Shown: piece after piece, positions 6,787 through 11,733 of the stretch
How the letters are laid out: each line of letters starts with the position of its first letter
Numbering within the stretch: position 1 is the stretch's first letter
Assembly (NCBI GenBank): GCA_905202115.1
Contig: CAJKQZ010000065.1
Location: 1-11,733, forward strand
DNA from: an uncultured Prevotellaceae bacterium
GTDB taxonomy: Bacteria > Bacteroidota > Bacteroidia > Bacteroidales > Bacteroidaceae
DNA length: 11,733 nt
Reading direction: 5' to 3'
Translations under genes and position numbers: made by a program
Notes under the pieces: generated by a model
Told to the model about the DNA's origin: nothing
Seen by the model: the letters and a program-made list of their open reading frames with translations, nothing else
The model's database searches: none

Positions 6787-8040
6787 ATGAAAGAAGAACT
6801 CATCATCAAAGCCTATGAAGTGGCTAAAGAACGCTACGCCGCAGTAGGAGTAGACGTAGACGCAGTTATCAAACAGCTCCAGGACTTTCATCTGTCCATT
6901 CACTGCTGGCAAGCCGACGATGTTATCGGATTCGAGAAACAGGCCGGCTCCCTCACCGGCGGAATCCAGACCACCGGCAATTACCCTGGCCGTGCACGCG
7001 ACATCGACGAACTACGCGCCGACATTCTGAAAGCAACGTCACTCATCCCCGGCAACCACCGTCTGAATCTCCACGAAATCTATGGCGACTTCAAGGGAAA
7101 AGTTGTAGACCGCGACGAAGTGGATGTAACTTACTTCCAGAGCTGGATAGACTGGGGCAAGGAAAACAACATGAAACTCGACTTCAACAGTTCGTCTTTC
7201 TCGCATCCCAAATCGGGCGACCTTTCTCTTTCGAGCCCCGACGAAGGCATACGCAAATTCTGGATAGAACACACCAAACGCTGCCGCGAAATATCCGAAG
7301 CAATGGGAAAAGCACAGGGCGATCCCTGTATAATGAACCTTTGGGTGCACGACGGAAGCAAAGACATCACAGTGTTCCGCTATAAATACCGCGCGCTGTT
7401 CAAAGATTCGCTCGACCAGATTTTCGCCACCAAATACGAAAATATGAAAGACTGCCTCGAGTCGAAAACATTCGGTATCGGCCTCGAGAGCTTCACCTCC
7501 GGCTCGCTCGAATTCTGCGTTTCTTATTGCGCACAGAACCAAAAACTCTACACAATCGACACCGGACACTATCATCCCACAGAAAGCGCTGCCGACAAGG
7601 TTTCGTCGATGTTGCTGTACGTTCCAGAGCTCATGCTTCACGTGAGCCGCCCAATCCGCTGGGATTCCGACCACGTAACAATCATGGACGACACCACGCT
7701 CGACCTGTTCAAGGAAATCGTCCGCGCCGGCGCGCTCGACCGCGTACACTACGGACTCGACTACTTCGACGCTTCAATCAACCGTATCGGAGCCTACGTG
7801 ATAGGCAGCCGTGCTGCGCAGAAATCCATGCTCCAGGCACTGCTCGAGCCCCTGCCCAAACTGCAGGAATACGAATCCACAGGCCGTCTGTTCCAACGTC
7901 TTGCACTCCTCGAAGAAGCAAAATCGCTTCCCTGGAACGCCGTATGGGATTATTTCTGCCTGAAAAACAACGTTCCCGTAGGCGAGGAATTCATTCCCGA
8001 AATCGAGAAATACGAATCCGAAGTTACATCAAAACGATAA
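6787..8040 (+). CDS. rhaA: L-rhamnose isomerase
   Basis: This cytoplasmic metal-dependent enzyme converts L-rhamnose to L-rhamnulose, the first catabolic step. The 417-residue protein matches the usual length (E. coli 419) and is a TIM-barrel sugar isomerase. Visible family motifs include FHLSIHCWQADDV, TGGIQTTGNYPG, LHEIYGDF, GIGLESFTSGSLEFC and TIDTGHYHPTE. His261, Asp293 and Asp295 (in TGHYHPTE and RWDSDHV) correspond to the E. coli Mn-binding residues His262, Asp294 and Asp296. The ATG at 6787 gives the canonical N-terminus. Only 12 nt separate its stop from rhaT, so these two are surely cotranscribed. In Bacteroides literature this gene is also called rhaI, with rhaA used for the aldolase; the E. 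coli naming is used here. Confidence 0.96.
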   Translation: MKEELIIKAYEVAKERYAAVGVDVDAVIKQLQDFHLSIHCWQADDVIGFEKQAGSLTGGIQTTGNYPGRARDIDELRADILKATSLIPGNHRLNLHEIYGDFKGKVVDRDEVDVTYFQSWIDWGKENNMKLDFNSSSFSHPKSGDLSLSSPDEGIRKFWIEHTKRCREISEAMGKAQGDPCIMNLWVHDGSKDITVFRYKYRALFKDSLDQIFATKYENMKDCLESKTFGIGLESFTSGSLEFCVSYCAQNQKLYTIDTGHYHPTESAADKVSSMLLYVPELMLHVSRPIRWDSDHVTIMDDTTLDLFKEIVRAGALDRVHYGLDYFDASINRIGAYVIGSRAAQKSMLQALLEPLPKLQEYESTGRLFQRLALLEEAKSLPWNAVWDYFCLKNNVPVGEEFIPEIEKYESEVTSKR

Positions 8041-8052
8041 CCGCCTGCAACG

Positions 8053-9084
8053 ATGGAAATCGTAATAGGACTGCTGATAATAGCAATAGGCGCGTTCTGC
8101 CAGTCGAGCTGCTACGTTCCTATCAATAAAATAAAAGACTGGAGCTGGGAAAGCTACTGGATTGTGCAAGGTGTCTTCGCCTGGCTCATACTTCCGTTGC
8201 TCGGCGCCCTGCTCGCCGTTCCCGCCGGCCACAGTCTGTGCGAGCTTTTCAACTCAGACAACGCTTTCAATATCGGAATGACCGTTCTTTTCGGCGTTCT
8301 GTGGGGAGTGGGCGGCCTTACTTTCGGACTGTCCATGCGTTATCTCGGCGTAGCTCTCGGACAATCTATTGCATTAGGCACATGCGCGGGCTTAGGAACC
8401 ATTCTCGGCCCCGTAATGCTCAACGCGATATACCCGGGAATGGGACATCTCGAGAAACTCACCGCTTCGGTAATCATCGGCGTCGTCGTAACGCTTGTAG
8501 GCATTGCCATAATAGGCGTTGCAGGCAGCATGAAGGCCCAGTCGCTCTCGGAAGAAGAGAAGAAAGCCGCCGTAAAGGATTTCAACTTTCCCAAAGGCAT
8601 TGTCATCGCTCTCCTCGCCGGTTTCATGAGCGGATGTTTCAACGTAGGGCTCTCGTTCGGCGAGAACGTATCGTTCGCCGAATCGAGCGACATGTTCAGA
8701 ACCCTGCCCGCCACGTTCCTCGTAACCCTCGGCGGCTTCGTAACCAACGCCCTCTACTGCTTTTTCCAGAACACCCGCAACAAAACGTGGGGCGACTACG
8801 CCAAAAGCTCCGTCTGGGGCAACAACGCGCTGTTCTGCCTGCTTGCCGGCGCCCTCTGGTACAGCCAGTTCTTCGGCCTCAGCCTCGGAAAAGGCTTTTT
8901 GGCCGAAAGTCCCGTGCTCATCACGTTCTCGTTCTGCATACTCATGGCTCTTAACGTGGTATTCTCAAACGTTTGGGGCATTATACTCAAGGAATGGAAA
9001 GGTTGCTCGGGCAAGACAATCGGCGTACTCACGGCAGGAATAATAATACTTATCATATCGTCATTCCTCCCGCAGCTACTTTAA
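8053..9084 (+). CDS. rhaT: L-rhamnose/proton symporter RhaT
   Basis: This inner-membrane permease imports L-rhamnose by cation (proton) symport. The 343-residue product is hydrophobic throughout, with about ten predicted membrane helices, the first at about residues 3-20 and the last near 320-341 (TIGVLTAGIIILIISSFLPQ). Family features include the start IGLLIIAIGAFCQSSCYVPI, WSWESYWIVQGVFAWLILP, GVLWGVGGLTFGLSMRYLGV and GFMSGCFNVGLSFGE, as in RhaT of the drug/metabolite transporter superfamily. The E. coli protein is 344 residues long. It begins 12 nt after rhaA. A strong intrinsic terminator (9097-9127) follows its stop and precedes rhaD. Confidence 0.94.
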   Translation: MEIVIGLLIIAIGAFCQSSCYVPINKIKDWSWESYWIVQGVFAWLILPLLGALLAVPAGHSLCELFNSDNAFNIGMTVLFGVLWGVGGLTFGLSMRYLGVALGQSIALGTCAGLGTILGPVMLNAIYPGMGHLEKLTASVIIGVVVTLVGIAIIGVAGSMKAQSLSEEEKKAAVKDFNFPKGIVIALLAGFMSGCFNVGLSFGENVSFAESSDMFRTLPATFLVTLGGFVTNALYCFFQNTRNKTWGDYAKSSVWGNNALFCLLAGALWYSQFFGLSLGKGFLAESPVLITFSFCILMALNVVFSNVWGIILKEWKGCSGKTIGVLTAGIIILIISSFLPQLL

Positions 9085-9096
9085 ACTATCAAGATA

Positions 9097-9127
9097 AGGG
9101 GCAGGTTCTAACCTGTCCCCTGTTTTT
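9097..9127 (+). terminator. Intrinsic terminator between rhaT and rhaD
   Basis: AGGGGCAGG (9097-9105) pairs with CCTGTCCCCT (9112-9121, one bulged T) around TTCTAA, giving a GC-rich 9-bp stem. A GTTTTT run (9122-9127) follows. It starts 12 nt after the rhaT stop and ends 17 nt before the rhaD ATG. The structure is canonical, yet the gene after it belongs to the same pathway, so partial readthrough, attenuation or mRNA processing is likely. Confidence 0.8.
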
Positions 9128-9144
9128 AACAAACCTATAAAACG

Positions 9145-9951
9145 ATGAAACCATTTTTCGAAGAATATCCCGCCGCCAAGACTGAAATCCTCAAGGCCGC
9201 CGAAGTTGCAGGCTACCTGTGGCAAAAAGGTTGGGCCGAGCGCAACGGCGGAAACATAACCGTAAACATAACCGAACTTGTAGACGCGGAAGAACTGGCC
9301 AAGCGTCCGGCAATAGGTCCCGTAACGCAAATAGGCATGACATTGCCCAATCTCAAAGGCACCTACTTTTTCTGCAAGGGCACCAACCGCAGAATGCGCG
9401 ACCTTGCCCGCTGGCCTATGGACAACGGCTCGGTAATACGCATTCTGCCCGACTGCGCGTCGTACGAAATGATTGCCGACAATCCCGTAAAGCCCACTTC
9501 GGAACTGCCGTCGCACCTTGCAATCCATGACGACCTGCTGGCAAAAGGCTCCTCCTATCGCGCGGTTATTCACACCCACCCGATAGACATCATAGCCATG
9601 TCGCACAATCCCGAATACCTTGTTCCGGGAGTGCTCACCCGCCTGCTGTGGTCGATGATTCCCGAAACGCGCGCCTTCTGTCCCAAAGGCCTCGGCATAA
9701 TTCCTTATCAAATGCCCTCGAGCGTCAAGCTGGCCGAAGAAACCGTAAAAGGCCTTCAGGAACACGACGTGGTGCTGTGGGAAAAGCACGGCGTAGTAGC
9801 CATAGGCAACGACGCGCTCGAAGCGTTCGACCAAATCGACGTGCTCTCCAAATCGGCACAAATTTACCTCCAGGCACGCAGCATGGGCTTCGTTCCCGAA
9901 GGCATGAGCGACGAGATGATGAACGAACTCAAGGTTGCATTCAACCTCTGA
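9145..9951 (+). CDS. rhaD: Rhamnulose-1-phosphate aldolase
   Basis: This zinc-dependent class II aldolase cleaves L-rhamnulose-1-phosphate into dihydroxyacetone phosphate and L-lactaldehyde in the cytoplasm. The 268-residue protein (E. coli 274) shows RNGGNITVN (33-41, substrate phosphate loop) and SELPSHLAIH with Glu120, equivalent to the catalytic Glu117 of E. coli. Zinc ligands are His143 and His145 in VIHTHPIDII and His215 in WEKHGVVAIG, aligning with E. coli His141, His143 and His212. FFCKGTNRRMRDLARWP is a family-specific segment. It is the last rha gene in the window. No lactaldehyde reductase follows, so the C3 aldehyde must be handled by an enzyme encoded elsewhere. The terminator just upstream means its expression may be set separately from rhaA-rhaT. 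Confidence 0.96.
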   Translation: MKPFFEEYPAAKTEILKAAEVAGYLWQKGWAERNGGNITVNITELVDAEELAKRPAIGPVTQIGMTLPNLKGTYFFCKGTNRRMRDLARWPMDNGSVIRILPDCASYEMIADNPVKPTSELPSHLAIHDDLLAKGSSYRAVIHTHPIDIIAMSHNPEYLVPGVLTRLLWSMIPETRAFCPKGLGIIPYQMPSSVKLAEETVKGLQEHDVVLWEKHGVVAIGNDALEAFDQIDVLSKSAQIYLQARSMGFVPEGMSDEMMNELKVAFNL

Positions 9952-9984
9952 TACTTCGCAGCAACTTTCGCACGCAACATATAC

Positions 9985-10045
9985 AACCGGTTATCCGGAC
10001 TTTCCGCTGCCACACGGCACAAAGAAATCCCGATAACCGGTTTTT
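9985..10045 (+). terminator. Intrinsic terminator after rhaD
   Basis: AACCGGTTATC (9985-9995) and GATAACCGGTT (10032-10042) are perfect 11-bp arms around a 36-nt loop, followed by a T-run (10041-10045). It begins 34 nt after the rhaD stop. The long loop is unusual but the stem and T-run are convincing. Confidence 0.7.
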
Positions 10046-10092
10046 GCGTACATAGAATGCAAAACATAAATTCCGCCGCTTTTCCGAGTATG

Positions 10093-10113
10093 TTTTACAG
10101 ACAAAAACGGTCA
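10093..10113. repeat. 21-nt direct repeat, copy 1
   Basis: The 21 bases from TTTTACAG to CGGTCA recur without mismatch at 11713-11733, in the same orientation. This copy lies 72 bp before the centre of the first dyad of array D, so it may be an upstream part of the repeat element in this copy. No equivalent was seen ahead of arrays B or C. Confidence 0.7.
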
Positions 10114-10155
10114 GCTGGCAAGCGCTTGAAAATCAGCACGTGTATATGTAGCAAA

Positions 10156-10290
10156 AAATATGTCTGACATATTTTAAATTATCTCAGACATATTTTGAAT
10201 TATCTCCCTTGTATTTTTAATTTGCTGCGGGAAGTTTTTTATCACACGGAAAAAATATTCTTTTATTTCCGCAATGATTTTTTTCGCAGG
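10156..10290 (+). repeat. Phased dyad array, copy D, with AT-rich tail (between convergent genes)
   Basis: Dyads TATGTCTGACATA (10159-10171, centre 10165), TATCTCAGACATA (10180-10192, centre 10186) and TATCTCCCTTGTA (10201-10213, centre 10207) are 21 bp apart. CTGCGGGAA (10225-10233) sits 18 bp after the last centre. The third dyad is identical to that of copy A and its right half no longer matches the left. The following tail (T-run, A-run, TATTC, T-rich) aligns with copy A to about 10290. This copy lies between rhaD and a gene pointing toward it, with no gene downstream in its own orientation, which argues against a simple promoter-operator role for every copy. Confidence 0.87.
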
Positions 10291-10375
10291 GCAAAAAGTT
10301 CGACAAAATCGTATGCCCCGTTTTTCGTGGCCTTACGGCCCGCAACAGCATACGCGCCCCGTGGCTGTCAATTTA

Positions 10376-10400
10376 AGAAAAACATCATTTCTGATGATTC
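10376..10400 (-). terminator. Small hairpin overlapping the pseudogene stop
   Basis: On the minus strand CATCA-GAAA-TGATG (10396-10383) overlaps the TGA stop and is followed by TTTTTC. A mismatched lower stem (GAGAA with TTTTC) can extend it. It is AU-rich and short, so a weak terminator. Confidence 0.4.
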
Positions 10401-11138
10401 TCTTTTTGGCTTTCCGATAGAAGCCCTTTCTCCAATTCGTCTATCGTGGGAATGGTACCCTCTACATTTTCAGGATACAGGCGGGCAAGGTCGTATTCTG
10501 AAATTCCAATGGGAAGGTTGCTTGCCTCGAGCGCATATTGAGCCACGAGGTTGTCTTTTTCCTTGCAAATAAGAATGCCGATAGTGGGATTATCCCTGCC
10601 TTCTTTTTTCAGAATATGATTACAAGCAACAACATAGCCTCCGAGTTGACCCGCATCGGCAAAATCGAATTTGCCTATTTTAACTTCGACAACCACGTAA
10701 GCCGACAAATTAATATTATAGAACAACAGGTCTATAAACTTCTCGGTTTGCCCTATTTGCAACCGGTATTCACGGCCAACGTAGGCGAAACCCGTTCCAA
10801 GTTCAATGAGAAACCGGGTAATATTATTCAGCGGTGCATTCTTCAGCAATTTTTCATTATATCTGGTCGTAATGCCGGTGAAAGCAAAATCATACGGGTC
10901 TTTTGTAAGTTCCTGGGCCAGGTCGCTTGTAATTTCCGGCAGGGTGCGCTTGAAATTTGTGAGTGCCTTACCCTGGCGTTCATACAAATCGGTATCTATA
11001 AAATTCCGAAGCACATCTCTGCTCCAACCGTTTTTCACTATTTCTCCGGCATAGAACACAGCTTTGTCGGGGCTGTTCGAGAATCTGTCGATTAGCAATT
11101 GTGGTGCCCCCAGGGAATTTGATATATACCGTTGGACA

Positions 11139-11164
11139 ATTCTGCAACAAGTTGCTGCAAATTT
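11139..11164. repeat. Internal direct repeat in the pseudogene, copy 1
   Basis: These 26 bp match 11205-11230 at all but one position, offset by 66 bp (22 codons). On the minus strand both encode NLQQL(V/A)AE in the same frame, so this is an in-frame tandem duplication in the linker between the N-terminal domain and the IPWGHH block. Confidence 0.7.
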
Positions 11165-11204
11165 GACGATCCGGCGATATCGGCACCACTATCAGCAGAT
11201 TGCG

Positions 11205-11230
11205 ATTCTGCAGCAAGTTGCTGCAAATTT
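11205..11230. repeat. Internal direct repeat in the pseudogene, copy 2
   Basis: This is the partner of 11139-11164 (25 of 26 identical). It encodes NLQQLAAE on the minus strand, nearer the N-terminus, and the 40 bp between the two copies are unlike either one. Confidence 0.7.
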
Positions 11231-11566
11231 CCAATATACGCAGTGTATAATAAATAAAAGCTCTTAACATATCGAATGTTCCTTTCTTAAAGCCCTGTGG
11301 CTTTTGGCATCAATCTTTTTAAATCTCGGCTTAATGTGGCATAGAATGTTGAGCCGTATTTGTTTTCATCGTTTCTTTCGGCAATGTCTTTACCCAAAAA
11401 CCAGTAATAGCGCAGCATTTCCTTGTTTACTTTGACAGCCGCTTTAATCTGGCTTGTACGATAACGTTCGCACAGTGCCTGCACCCATGAGAGATAATCT
11501 TTATCAAGGATTGTTATTGGCTTCATATCATTCGGGTTGGTTTAAATGCGTTTTTATATTTATATA

Positions 11567-11574
11567 CAAAGTTA
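11567..11574 (-). promoter_or_regulatory. Possible -7 element (TAACTTTG) for the DUF1016 pseudogene
   Basis: On the minus strand TAACTTTG fits TAnnTTTG and lies 40 nt upstream of the ATG at 11526. It is followed by an AT-rich leader, as expected for Bacteroidetes. No -33 TTG is found at the normal spacing; the nearest is about 29 nt away. Confidence 0.4.
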
Positions 11575-11712
11575 GTTACTTTTGCCGGATATTCAGATGT
11601 TTACAACATGCTATTCTCTACAAACGCCCACAATACCCACAATCGGCCGGCTGGTATCCGCAGCATGAGCGGCAGAAAGGTTTCGGCAAAATAACAGTGC
11701 CTTGCCGGAGGA

Positions 11713-11733
11713 TTTTACAGACAAAAACGGTCA
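11713..11733. repeat. 21-nt direct repeat, copy 2 (runs to the window end)
   Basis: This is an exact copy of 10093-10113 in the same orientation, cut by the window boundary, so the true repeat may be longer. At copy 1 the first array dyad begins 45 bp after this sequence, so a fifth array may lie just beyond the window. Confidence 0.7.

Larger units (their letters stand above)
9952..10384 (+). other. Gene-free interval between rhaD and the DUF1016 pseudogene
   Basis: These 433 bp separate two converging genes. In order they hold the rhaD terminator (9985-10045), a 21-nt repeat (10093-10113), a 10-bp palindrome CAAGCGCTTG (10119-10128), array D with its AT-rich tail (10156-10290), about 85 bp without visible signals, and the pseudogene's 3' hairpin. 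I see no convincing gene. An open frame running through array D into the pseudogene is discussed in the findings. Confidence 0.6.
10385..11526 (-). pseudogene. DUF1016 / YhcG-type PDDEXK nuclease, broken by a stop and a frameshift
   Basis: The remains of one DUF1016 gene read from the ATG at 11526 down to a TGA at 10385; intact it would encode about 380 residues. The N-terminal part (starting MKPITILDKDYLSWVQAL, with YYWFLGKDIAERN and YGSTFYATLSRDLKRLMP) ends at an in-frame TAA at 11289-11287, right after KATGL, where the family usually continues with GLSxxNIxY. Reading past that stop gives ERNIRYVKSFYLLYT, then a Gln-rich insert and IPWGHH in the same frame. At about 11100 one base is missing: after GHH the frame must shift for LLIDRFSNSPDKAVFYAGEI to follow. 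The C-terminal nuclease half is well preserved (FIDLLFYN, VVVEVK giving E-x-K, DNPTIGILICKEKDN). Two independent lesions make a functional full-length product unlikely. The separately open C-terminal segment (to 11098, TTG) lacks a proper start. It is clearly diverged from the intact homologue at 292-1350. Confidence 0.85.

Noticed and set aside
7039..7749. 236-codon minus-strand open frame opposite rhaA
   Set aside because: It is antisense to conserved isomerase motifs and shows no recognisable domain; similar shadows occur opposite the GH78, rhaT and rhaD genes.
1398..10233. CRISPR array
   Set aside because: Repeats are short palindromes in separate gaps kilobases apart; within an array only about 8 bp of near-constant sequence separates dyads, so there are no unique spacers and no cas genes.
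10195..10572. 125-codon plus-strand open frame from array D into the pseudogene
   Set aside because: Its second half overlaps the pseudogene's coding sequence in antisense and it has no recognisable domain. Only the array portion is of interest, and it is treated as a finding.
10538..11095. 185-codon plus-strand open frame over the DUF1016 pseudogene
   Set aside because: It lies antisense to the conserved PDDEXK half of the pseudogene, whose minus-strand reading has clear family motifs.

Overview
The window looks like chromosomal DNA from a gut-type Bacteroidales bacterium (Bacteroidetes). The signs are AT-rich, mostly Shine-Dalgarno-poor leaders, TAnnTTTG-like -7 promoter elements, a secreted GH78 rhamnosidase embedded among L-rhamnose genes, and DUF1016/YhcG-type nuclease genes, which are common in that phylum. 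I cannot name the genus from sequence alone.

Layout. 1-291 is non-coding and opens inside a repeat array (copy A). 292-1350 is an intact DUF1016 PDDEXK nuclease gene. 1351-1632 is non-coding and holds a small hairpin, repeat array B, a promoter-like TATATTTG and a leader hairpin. 1633-6435 carries rhaB (rhamnulokinase) and a secreted GH78 alpha-L-rhamnosidase. 6436-6786 is non-coding with a hairpin, array C and a long A/C-rich leader. 6787-9951 carries rhaA, rhaT and rhaD, with a good intrinsic terminator between rhaT and rhaD. 9952-10384 is non-coding with the rhaD terminator, a 21-nt repeat and array D. 10385-11526 (minus strand) is a second DUF1016 gene, broken by a stop codon and a frameshift. 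11527-11733 is non-coding, has a possible promoter for that pseudogene, and ends on a second copy of the 21-nt repeat.

Function. The five central genes form an L-rhamnose scavenging and catabolic cluster. The GH78 enzyme releases rhamnose outside the cytoplasm, RhaT imports it, RhaA makes L-rhamnulose, RhaB makes rhamnulose-1-phosphate, and RhaD splits that to dihydroxyacetone phosphate and L-lactaldehyde. No lactaldehyde reductase, AraC-type regulator or SusC/SusD pair lies in the window.

The most unusual structure is not a gene. Four same-orientation arrays (A-D) sit in the gaps flanking the transcription units. Each complete array has three 13-bp dyads of the form TATSTCWGASATA (some half-sites vary) on an exact 21-bp pitch, then an invariant CTGCGGGAA that falls in register as a diverged fourth unit. 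This could be a phased protein-binding array, a REP-like mobile palindrome family, or a decayed heptad-coding repeat.
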